This document shows, piece by piece, positions 53,059 through 62,049 of a stretch of 62,049 bases of DNA. The stretch is from contig NW_003116451.1 of the NCBI RefSeq assembly GCF_000003605.2, positions 158,924-220,972 of the forward strand, read 5' to 3'. The stretch's first letter is position 1. Every line of letters starts with the position of its first letter. The notes beneath the pieces are model-generated. The model did not search any database, was not told where the DNA came from, and saw nothing but the letters and a program-made list of their open reading frames with translations. This stretch comes from Saccoglossus kowalevskii (taxonomy: Eukaryota > Hemichordata > Enteropneusta > Harrimaniidae). Both the position numbers and the translations under genes were made by a program.

Positions 53059-53102
53059 TAAGGCAATACTATATATATATATATATATATAGTATTGCCT
53101 TA
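53059..53102. repeat. 44-bp perfect palindrome with (AT)n centre
   Basis: TAAGGCAATACT, ten AT steps, then AGTATTGCCTTA: every base pairs with its mirror. It lies between the Crypton fragment and repeat-R copy 2. Such a sequence can extrude as a cruciform or be the fused ends of a mobile element. Confidence 0.9.
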
Positions 53103-53577
53103 TTTTCTATGCTACGTACTAATGTATAAAATAGGATCCATACTAGTACATCGTCCGCTTGAACGGCTTTGTTCCGTTCGGACATACCTCCCTCCACAAC
53201 TCCATTCATAACCGTGTATGTCACGTGGTTGTGCGACCGACCAATATACAGCTTTGTTACAAATGACTGCTAAAAACACTTGAAATTTTGCATTCTGACG
53301 TCTTCATGTTCGGCTTCATTTTTGCCGATATATTGCCGTGACATCGTGAAAACAACGAACACATCAGACATGGATATAGTTTTAGTCTGAATACATATGG
53401 GATGTATGATCGATATTCAAGCCAACACAGCTTCAACTGTACGCAACATATTTGGTTTGATAGTTTGGTCAACCAATTTGATTCTAAACTGGGAGGGTAG
53501 TGTCCATACACATAGTCTTAATGAAATACTTCAATGTGATAGTGATTTGCCGGAACATTCACTTTGAATATTCAAGA

Positions 53578-53955
53578 TGTGATAGTATAATGAATTTCAA
53601 TATATCAAGTATCTATTTGTCTAGATGTAAGCAATGTTCGCATCTAGTTCACTGATAATTTATATTTAAACTAATGTACCTAATAAATGTAATGCAAGAT
53701 GAATAAAACCAGATTGACTTGTCAATGAATTCACCAGACTAGTACTTTTATAGTGCAATAGAGCAAGTATGGCTGAAGGCAGTGGAGTCATGTAAGAAAG
53801 GTGTTGGGGTTGAATGAATACATACATTGATAGTCCTTTGATATAATGCAAATCTCATTGCGGGGTTGACTTCCCCATTATCTCTTGACGTTTAACTGCA
53901 ATATACGAGGAAGTGCAGAGGATATTTTTCTACTCCGTAATCAGCAACCCCGTAA
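53578..53955 (+). repeat. Interspersed repeat family R, copy 2
   Basis: Matches the reverse complement of 57190-57560 closely over more than 300 bases (gcatctagttcactgataat; gaaaggtgttggggttgaat; gatagtcctttgat). It also matches 50300-50600 more loosely. With copy 3 it forms a large inverted pair about 3.3 kb apart. Confidence 0.8.
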
Positions 53956-55882
53956 TATCGTCAATAAATAGAATATGTCACTTGTTGACATGTGTAAAGA
54001 TATATTGACATGTATACAGAAATGTTCTACGACTTACACTTGTCCGCATACACGCTCTATTGGTCAAGAAAAAGTAATAGTTTGTATTTGCAAGCATGTA
54101 TAGTTGAAGCATTGTGGACGTCGAATTGATAAAATTACGTTTTCCATTTTCATTTTATACAGTGTTGGTTACAGACTGTTAAACACTAAATATACGTGGT
54201 TGTTCATGTTTTTTAAAACGTGCTTTATCAACTTTTAGGTTTTTCAATTGGTGGGATATTTCTCAAGAAAGAAGGTAACGGTTATGTTATATTATTTGTT
54301 GTTCTCTGACATTAATGTTAAAAACTTCGTTTGACTGTGTTGCTCAGTGCCAGTTTGAAATAGAACTACTACAATACCAACAATTACAGATGTTCTCCTG
54401 TGTTAAACAAGACATCAAGCCAGTTTCACAGAAACAAAGTACGCGATGAGCTATATTGGTTTGAGTTTCCATCAGACACTCATAAAAAGTCGCTATACCT
54501 CTCAAATAAACAGATCCATTACTGTTTTGTAGAAAGCTTTTATTTATGTATGTTATTTGTACAGAAACTTACTATTATAGTCACATATGTAATTCCAGAC
54601 AAGGTATAGCCGATCGTTATTTTTTATTGACATTTTATTATAGTGTTTATGTCAGATACTGAAAACTTGAGACTTTTTAATTAGATATAAACATGTTTAA
54701 ACGTTAGGAACTAGTTAAAGTTTGACTGGAATATACTAGTACATATATCTAATTGTATATCGCAGATGTATACGGTCTTGGAGTTTTTCTTATAATCTTT
54801 AATTTCTACCAAAAAACGCTCAAATTACCTTGATAAAGGCGAAAGTGGAACGTCCTGCATAATTTTGCATTCTGTACACAAATGTTTATATTCGGTGTTA
54901 GTTAAATTATGGCTGTTGCAGCATTATGATAATTCTGTTCAATCTTCAAACCTGCCTTGAAAGTAAAGAAATATATGTTTTAGGGTATTACTTGTATTAA
55001 AATTGCCATTTTTGTAATTTTTGAGCATAACTGAAACTAAAAATACAAAATTTTTTTTTTATATATAATGAAAGTACACCTTTTGTAATTTTCTTATGAT
55101 TTTTTTGTTTACATATAATCATAAATGAAATGTAAAATAAAAGTTGGTTATACATATGGATATACAATTGTGGTATGTTGTGTGTTATTTATATGTGTTT
55201 ATCACAACTTATTTACAAATGAAATAACTGTTTATATAAATGATTTAATAAAATTACAAGTATTGTAGGTTAATAATATCTAATATGTAATCTAATTTAT
55301 TTATAAATATTACACTGTATTATGATTGTTTATAAATAACGTGTTTATTTTTGACTATATGTCAGTAAATACATTACACCAACAATTATAAATAACGATG
55401 ACATTTTCAATATATTTGATACATTTTTGTTCCATTATAAAAGTTGTATAATTAAACAAGTAAAGTGGTTTCCTTAAAATTGCAAAAGGGTTATATTACA
55501 ATACTACTGTCTTAAAATAAACGGTTTTACTGTTTTGAGACAAAACATTTGTGCTTGTCCTTAATATATTCTCAATTATGAAAAGTTATATTATGAAAAC
55601 ACTTATAGTCAGTGTTTCTGATTGCATTTCTTTTTGCATATAAGACATTATGTAAAGTGGTCTCACCAGAAACACGTTTTGAAAAGTTTAGTTTTCCTGG
55701 TCACCAGATCCACAGACAGCAAAACATTAGTATTTGTCGCCGATAAATCAATCAATAACTTATTGATTTGTGGATGCAAATCGTTTCCAAATTTATGTTT
55801 TCATAGCAACCGAAACCACATTTCTACCAAAATTTAATAAATTGATCATTGCATTAAGGATAACCTCTTATGAACATTTTAT

Positions 55883-55940
55883 AAAAATCCATCAATGATT
55901 TTGTTGACTCTAAGGCAACAATATTCGAGAAACTGTTGTT
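55883..55940 (+). repeat. 58-bp block repeated in inverse at 57116-57174
   Basis: aaaaatccatcaatgatttt then gttgactctaaggcaacaat; the reverse complement of 57116-57174 is the same with two or three changes. The downstream sequence to about 56260 has the flavour of a further interspersed repeat (attgccatggaaacc). Confidence 0.75.
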
Positions 55941-56584
55941 TCCATGGCAAAATGATCCACATCCTCAACAAAATGTAATCCATTGATCTGTCTTCTTTGT
56001 AATCGAAGGGCACTCCTCCTGACAATTTCAAGTAAATCCATGAAAACATTTTTGAAATAAATGTTTTCATAGTAACTGGGTCGCATCTCTGCAATAATTA
56101 AATTAACTAGCTTTTGACCAATCTCTTCTGAGATTGGGGTATGAAGTAAAATAATTTCCTAAATTGCTATTGCCATGGAAACCTTACCTACACCTGTAGT
56201 AAAATTTAAAGGATTTTGCTTGTGTCAAGGGAAACCTTCTGAAAAAATTATAGTCAATATCAATAATAATTTTCCAGCTAACTGACAAACTAACAAGCAA
56301 TCAACGCTAATGAAAACATCAAGTAAGCAAAATCGACACCCCATAATGGGCGAGAAAAAAACAGGCAATCATGGCATTAATTTATGACTGGTGGGAATGC
56401 GTTCCAGTCTGTGACATTTAAATATATATTGTCAGTAAAACTTCATATCATTGGGACATGGCCTTGATTCGCAATAATGGGATACATTATCGCAAACAAT
56501 GTATAGAAATGATGTCACAAAATTCACTGGTATTGATAATGCTTTGATAAGTTTTGAATTTTTGCTTTCGACTAATTGAGCCAA

Positions 56585-56800
56585 ATTTGGTTCAGGAGGA
56601 GGTGTAAATCATGCAACCTTTTCGTCTGCTATACAGAAGGCCGTCATTTTGACACAGATTTGGTTCAGGGGGAGGTGTAAATCATGCAACCTTTTCGTCT
56701 GCTATACAGAAGGCCGTCATTTTGACACAGATTTGGTTCAGGAGGTGTAAATCATGCAACCTTTTCGTCTGCTAAACAGAAGGTCGTCATTTTGACACAG
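56585..56800 (+). repeat. Tandem repeat, three 73-bp units
   Basis: Units start at 56585, 56658 and 56731 (atttggttcaggaggaggtg ... gccgtcattttgacacag). The third lacks three bases. Near-identity points to recent expansion. Confidence 0.95.
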
Positions 56801-56884
56801 TCTTGTATACACTTGAATGTTATTTCCAGTCGATAAGGAAATATTTTATTTGTACGCAAAAAATGTTTATTGCCATGTGACTGA

Positions 56885-57085
56885 TTATTGTCCAATCATT
56901 GAAGAGATTTCCATAACATAATAAATTGCTACAGGAAAATCATTTGTAGCATTTGCCATTCCAAGTCGTACCGGAACACTTCCTGGCCCAAAAACGGTTT
57001 TATTTGAAGAAATAATGTACATCGACCCACTTTTCATCGGATTTGCACAAGGTAAACGTATATAGATATAATAGTGCAGAATCAT
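56885..57085 (-). CDS. Unidentified open frame, possible exon
   Basis: Minus strand. Reads LPCANPMKSGSMYIISSNKT, then VFGPGSVPVRLGMANATNDF, then AIYYVMEISSMIGQ and a stop. The residue mix is protein-like rather than low-complexity, unlike most open frames in this AT-rich DNA. I do not recognise a family. There is no strong acceptor just upstream and no partner exon, so it could be a piece of an old element or chance. Confidence 0.2.
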   Translation of the reverse strand: MILHYYIYIRLPCANPMKSGSMYIISSNKTVFGPGSVPVRLGMANATNDFPVAIYYVMEISSMIGQ

Positions 57086-57115
57086 TGAGCAATTTACGAC
57101 ATTTATTCGGGGAAA

Positions 57116-57174
57116 CAGTTTCTCGAATATTGTTGCCCTAGAGTCAACAACATCATTGATGGATTTTTATTAAC
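57116..57174 (-). repeat. Inverse copy of the block at 55883-55940
   Basis: Reverse complement reads aaaaatccatcaatgatgtt then gttgactctagggcaacaat. Together with 55883-55940 it bounds a 1.3-kb segment that contains the triplicate 73-bp repeat. Confidence 0.75.
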
Positions 57175-57189
57175 TGAATTTACAGAATT

Positions 57190-57790
57190 ACGCAAAAAAA
57201 TTACTAATTACGGAGTAGGAAAATATTCTTTGCAATCCTTCCTATATTGCAGTGACATGTTGAACAGTCAACCCCGGAATGAGATTGGCATTAAATCAAA
57301 GGACTATCAATGCATGTAATCATTCAACCCCAACACCTTTCTGACATGACTCCACTTCCTTCAGTTCATTTTATTGCACTATAAAATACTAGTCAATTTG
57401 GTTTTATTCATCGTGCATTACATTTATTAGGTACATTAGATTTTAAATATAAATTATCAGTGAACTAGATGCGAACATTGCTTATATATCTGGAAAATAG
57501 AAACATGTTATGTAGAAATCCATTATACTAGCATTGAAATCCTAGTTAATATATTTTTACGTAGCATAAAATAAGACTAAAATGTTTTACATTTTGTTTT
57601 TTTCCGTGTTCTTTATGATCAAGGATTTTTAAAATAACAGTATGTACTCTTTATATATGAATATCCCATGTTGCATTTGCATATGCGCGTCATTCGAACG
57701 AATTTACGACCAATGGCATTTCCAAACTAACCATATGCTTAGAAATGCCTAAATAAAATTAAGCGAGATTATCACCCTATCCAAAAAAGT
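57190..57790 (-). repeat. Interspersed repeat family R, copy 3 (inverted)
   Basis: The longest copy together with copy 1. On the minus strand it runs from gccattggtcgtaaattcgt to tactccgtaattag. It is inverted relative to copies 1, 2 and 4. Non-coding. Confidence 0.7.
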
Positions 57791-57897
57791 AATAATCACG
57801 TAATGAAACTCTTCCGTTAAAATAAAATGACGCCAAAAATACTCGTTTTCTTTTATTTGCATCATTATCGCATGCCTGAGCCAAGTTATCACTCGTT

Positions 57898-58147
57898 TTA
57901 ACTTTTATACACTGGCCGTTTGATGTCCTTCAAACTAGTGTCATTGACCGGAACTTCTGTAGTTGCCCCAGATGTTGGATGTAAACTCTGAAGATGGTGG
58001 GTGACATCACTATCAATTTGACTTTCAAAATTAAAAGTTGGTTTATTTCTTTCACATGTAAAGAGTAAACAATACTTTTGTATTACAACACCGTCGAGTG
58101 GTCCCTCAAAAATACTTATCAATCTTGATTGATTGCCATATGGTCAC
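57898..58147 (-). CDS. Unidentified open frame, possible terminal exon on the minus strand
   Basis: Minus strand. Reads KYCLLFTCERNKPTFNFES, then QIDSDVTHHLQSLHPTSGAT, then TEVPVNDTSLKDIKRPVYKS and a stop. It has a varied, hydrophilic, protein-like composition with a Cys-bearing start, as in a cytoplasmic tail. A candidate acceptor (ttttgag|gg) lies at about 58105. A far stronger acceptor (pyrimidine tract then catgacag) lies about 55 bases further upstream but leads into another frame that stops early. No homologue is recognised. Confidence 0.25.
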
Positions 58148-58678
58148 GTTCACCAGTTTTATATTATTCTCTGTCATGAAAAAGAAAAAAAAGTATAACA
58201 TTCTGTTGAACTGTTCTCTCATACGATATCATCACAAATATGGCGGAAGAAGAATGGTATTAAAGCCGCAAGCGGCATTACAATTTGGTGAATCTGTTTC
58301 TTAATTAATGATGTCATGCGATTGCCCTTAGTGTAGTTTAAATGAAAAGGGGTACCTAGTTCGGTGATCAAGATATGCACGATGTACTTGTGTCCGCCAC
58401 GTGTCTCGATGTCCAATTGTACTTAAAAATTGATAATGTCATATAAATGTACATACAATTAATTCTGTCACAACCTGGTAATATAAGTATTTTAATTTAA
58501 TAAAACATCATAAAACATGACATAATTTCCTGAATAATTTAATGCCTTATATCTTATGCATTGAATTACGTCAACTTCGGTGATCGTCTAGTAAGGTCAG
58601 TGACAAATACATATACTATACTATAGTTTAGTATTGCTGGAATACAGTTGATTGCATTACTCCATAAATGTCATGTAA

Positions 58679-58912
58679 ATGAGCACTTTAATGACACATT
58701 TGTGCTACCGTAAAACACTCAGTGTTTTATTTTGTATAATTGTATTTTGTGTGTGTTTTCGTATCTTTACAATGTGCAGTGTTTTTATTAAAACAGTTTT
58801 TATGGAGAACCTGGAAAGCTCATACAATTCAGTGAATAACTCTTCCAATGTCCTGCCTTCCAATAATCTGATAACGTGGAGTTACATCGATTTTATGGAT
58901 GCAGCAAGTTAG
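58679..58912 (+). CDS. Possible first exon of a type II membrane protein
   Basis: The ATG at 58679 opens 77 codons: a short basic N-terminus (MSTLMTHLCYRKT), a hydrophobic helix (LSVLFCIIVFCVCFRIF), then a stem-like stretch with N-glycosylation sequons (SVNNSSN). This is the layout of Golgi glycosyl- or sulfotransferase starts. The frame ends at TAG 58910-58912, which overlaps a good donor (gcaa|gttagt), so it could be spliced onward. No catalytic exon was found to the right within the window. It may be chance. Confidence 0.25.
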   Translation: MSTLMTHLCYRKTLSVLFCIIVFCVCFRIFTMCSVFIKTVFMENLESSYNSVNNSSNVLPSNNLITWSYIDFMDAAS

Positions 58913-59009
58913 TTTCATACAATCTCGTAAGAAAAACCCATATGTGGCAATATAATGTGATACAAAAATCGGAAAAAAAACAGTGTTTTGCACTCTATGC
59001 TCTATTTAG

Positions 59010-59245
59010 GCTTATATATTATAATCTCTTATTGATGTATATTTATGACATGGCTCATATTGCATGTACTTATCGTACATGTTTCATAATTCCAGATTTA
59101 TTATCTATGTTTTCAAATATCGCAACACATTCAACTAACCAAACATTTAAGTCGATGTAAATTGATATTGAGTGTCCTACTCAGATATCCTTTTGTTGCA
59201 AAACGTATCTTTATTGCATATCACTGTGGCCGTCGGCATTTTTCA
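59010..59245 (+). repeat. Interspersed repeat, related to 49655-49850
   Basis: Shares, in order, tatattataatctcttattg, ccttttgttgcaaaacgtat and attgcatatcactgtgg with the earlier copy. Non-coding. Confidence 0.5.
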
Positions 59246-59859
59246 CATTTGTATGTATCTGTGTCATCAGAAGCTTCATTGTTGTTGTTGCAAATACTAT
59301 GAGGTTATTATACACTTTTTCCTTCCAATGATACATCATGGGAATGCCGAAATCCAAAATGTTTAGAACATAATCAGCGAACTTCTTTGTGTGGAGTCCA
59401 GTCAAACCCTGGTGGCAGCCTTGTTTTTATTGGAGGACTCTTGCGCGCCTGATCATTCGATTTTTGGAATATGAGTGATGCGGTGTACCCTGCGGCCGTA
59501 CTATAGCAGAATACACCGCATGTTCCCATCTCGAGTGAAAATAACTTCCATGCGCAACGAAAGCCACGGGGAGGGTGTGGGGTTCTGTTATTATTACATA
59601 TATGTTCCATATTTGTTTATTTCATATTAAAGAAAGAACGTGCAACAAACCAGGATGGAATTTAGGTCGGTAACCCTCATTGCCCATTAATATGTTCCAA
59701 GATAGTGTTACGTCCTAGCAACGCGTGTCAGTGTAGAACGCGTGTCACTGTCTATGTAAAAATAAAATAATCGTACGTCTAATCTGGGACACTGTCCGAA
59801 TATATAACTCGTGGACGTTTAGTAGGGACCACGACAGAACCAGAACTTGAACTGGACGA

Positions 59860-60174
59860 CTATGATACACCGTTCATGTTGAAATTAAAAGTTCCACCAC
59901 AGAATTCTGCATCGGCAAACATACCGTGCAACTGCGGTACTCCACTGACGGGATGACTTTGGTCGACAGCGGTCGTCGCTGAGTTGCACGCTACAACTTC
60001 GTTTGTGTTGTTTTATGCTGGTCGTGGATTGAATGAGTCATGGTTACCGGTTAAAATGTTGCTCATTTGACGTTGGTAATCTTTATTTAGAACTGAGTAA
60101 CGCACCAACGTCGCCAGCAGAAACCTTCTGGTATTTCGATGCCCCGGTCTTGATGTTGATGGTTGCGGCTCCAT
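59860..60174 (-). mobile_element. Crypton/KIAA1958-type recombinase, C-terminal fragment
   Basis: Minus strand from 60174. Reads PGHRNTRR, then VRYSVLNKDYQRQMSNILTG, which resembles the end of DUF3504/Crypton tyrosine recombinases (GHxN, then a Tyr, then QQxxMSxIL). After a variable linker comes GMFADAEFCGGTFNFNMN, like the short hydrophobic tail of those proteins. One in-frame TAA interrupts the linker. The upstream catalytic part is missing. On this strand it precedes the N-terminal fragment at 52.8 kb, so the two are from different copies. It is GC-richer than its surroundings. Confidence 0.5.
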
Positions 60175-62049
60175 AGTAATCGCTGATTTTACCTTACTGC
60201 GGGTGGATCTTCCGAGAGCCCTTCAAGCTTCATAAAACTCATTTTTCTAGGTGGTCATCAAACTCATCATACATTAAGTTCTCCCAATTGTAGTATTCCA
60301 TGTGATGTACACCTAACATGCCAAAAATGTTGTTCAACAATTTGAACCGGTTAAAAATAGCGGACGAAAATGCGTTTAGAAAATAAAAATAGTTCGGTAG
60401 CCAATGGAAATACCATGTCATTTGCATATCGACCGTGGAAATACCGAAAACATTATTGTATGGGTGATATGCAAATTAGTTTTAGTTCAAAATAAGTGAC
60501 TGCCTAAAAGTACAATTTGTGTTGTTCAAATTTCATTTCCCTCGGCAAGTATATTCATGTACCCCAAGAGAAAAATATCGTACTTCTAAATATTTTTGCT
60601 ATGTTTCGAAAAACGGTACTCCTTAAGGGACTACTTTGTTTGCTCTCAGACCTCATTTGCATATGTGGTGTGGAAATACCGATTTTGATTTCAGGGACGA
60701 ATCAAAATAAACTGCAGTACATATGTAATAATATATATTATTATACACCTGTCACCGTAACGCCATAAGTAACAGCGTGCCGTAATTTTGCGGGGTATTT
60801 TCATCCTACCATATAAGGAACTGCGAATTCCAAATATGGAATGATTACGCGCGTAAACGTCCTCTAATAATAAAAAACGAACATGGCTGCCATCGGGGTT
60901 TGACCGGACTCCACGCGGAGAAGTTCGCTGTTTCTGTTCTAAACTTTTTGAATTTCGGCATTCTCATGATGTATCCTTGAAAGGAAAAGATGTATAATAA
61001 TAAAGTTATTACGAGAATACCTCAAAGTATGCACGAAGACAGTACAGCTGGAGTATCGACCGACGCGCAGCGGCGGTGGTATTGTCGTAATAACTTCATA
61101 ATACCCGATAATAATGTTTGTTTTTGTCTCACGTTATCTTTTTATTGTAACATATTCAATGAGCGTGTATTATGTGATAATTGCTTTTTGGAATATGGCG
61201 ATAACCTTGATTTCTCTAAAGCAATCTTGAATGACGCGCACATAGAAGTAACTTTATCACATACCTCAGTACGTGTATTAACAAAATGTTAACTATCAAT
61301 TCCCTAATGTGTATTGTTGTATAGAACCTGTTATGAGCGTTATTTATCATGCCATGCAATATTATATTAACTAGGATAATCACGCCACTATCATATGGTG
61401 GATATCAATATATCATATTCCTATCTTTCCACGTAAAACCAACGTTTTCAGTTCATCCATAATTTATAGTTAAACTTTATTTAACAATAAATGTATTAAT
61501 TACACCACATTGGCTCGTCAATGTATTCTCTGACTCATAAAGTGTTGTTTCTTAATTCAATTAAACGTGAATACTGACACAATTTATGATGGTTATTGTG
61601 TCTCTAGCCATAGCAACACCCGTAGTAACCAGATAAAAGAATGACTTTTCTATAAATAATTAACTCTCTTAACGTTCATGAATAAAATGTGCTCTTGTGT
61701 GCACTAGTACACATATCATTTGTTTTAGGGGTAATGGTGACGTGTGATCTAATTAATATGCATAATTGAAATTCTGAGTAATTCTGAGCATTAATATAAC
61801 ATTAATATAACATCGACGAGAAACAATAGAGACATACAACTGCGGTCTGATGTAACGACTCGTGGGATTCGAATATTATTTCGCACGTTCGACGTGCAAG
61901 GTTGCATTCGGATATTTCACGACAAATTGCATACTCCATACTCAAATCCACGAAAATATCAATTACGTTTTTCAAAGAACAAAAACATGGTTACGCAAGT
62001 AAAGGATTTCTTTATTGGTCTACGGGTTATATATACTACTGGAAACAAG
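60175..62049. other. Right end of window: no gene recognised
   Basis: The segment 60215-60720 has repeated catttgcatat ... gtggaaataccga motifs. A somewhat GC-richer stretch at 60840-61080 contains an open frame of 100 codons (60990-61292) with no recognised domain. Repeat-R copy 4 lies at 61350-61580. The rest is AT-rich and unassigned. Confidence 0.4.
61350..61580 (+). repeat. Interspersed repeat family R, copy 4 (partial)
   Basis: atattatattaactaggata, then aatttatagttaaact and aataaatgtattaattacac follow the order seen in copies 1 and 3. More diverged and shorter. Confidence 0.5.

Noticed and set aside
59374-59610. Minus-strand frame of 78 codons
   Set aside because: Composition is suggestive but there is no domain, partner exon or clear acceptor; left unassigned.

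Overview
This window comes from an animal nuclear genome. It is AT-rich, and its genes are split by GT-AG introns, one of them about 36 kb long. It carries remnants of LINE, Ty3/gypsy, Crypton-like and TTAA-flanked elements. A MAM-domain membrane protein next to a neuropeptide-type rhodopsin-family receptor suggests a bilaterian invertebrate such as a hemichordate, cephalochordate or lophotrochozoan. The sequence alone does not fix the phylum.

Layout. (1) 209-2031, + strand: the 3' end of a MAM-domain, single-pass membrane protein gene. It encodes the end of a MAM domain, a Ser/Thr/Pro-rich stalk, one membrane segment and a short tail; the start lies left of the window. (2) 2032-4570: intergenic. 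(3) 4571-48825, + strand: a four-exon class A G-protein-coupled receptor of about 470 residues spread over about 44 kb. Exons are 4571-4933 (N-terminus to TM3 start), 11303-11716 (TM3-TM5), 47499-47714 (TM6-TM7) and 48406-48825 (cytoplasmic tail). All three introns are phase 0. The tail is built from a 63-bp tandem repeat whose decayed copies continue past the stop into the 3' flank.

Most of the rest is mobile DNA, much of it inside the receptor introns. Intron 1 holds a 20-bp tandem array, a GGCGGCCATTTTG-type interspersed repeat and a TA-flanked MITE. Intron 2 (11717-47498) holds three TTAA-flanked MITE families, a foldback element, a MITE with a 7-bp target duplication, a broken Ty3/gypsy fossil (minus strand, about 21.4-22.75 kb), a nearly full-length but broken CR1/L2-like LINE (about 30.9-34.6 kb) and two smaller LINE reverse-transcriptase scraps. 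The 3' flank (49.6-62.0 kb) holds a repeat family of at least four copies in both orientations, a 44-bp perfect palindrome, a three-copy 73-bp tandem repeat, two pieces of Crypton/KIAA1958-type tyrosine recombinase, and a few unidentified open frames that may be exons of other genes.

No tRNA, rRNA or CRISPR was found. All family calls come from reading motifs by eye; no database search was run.
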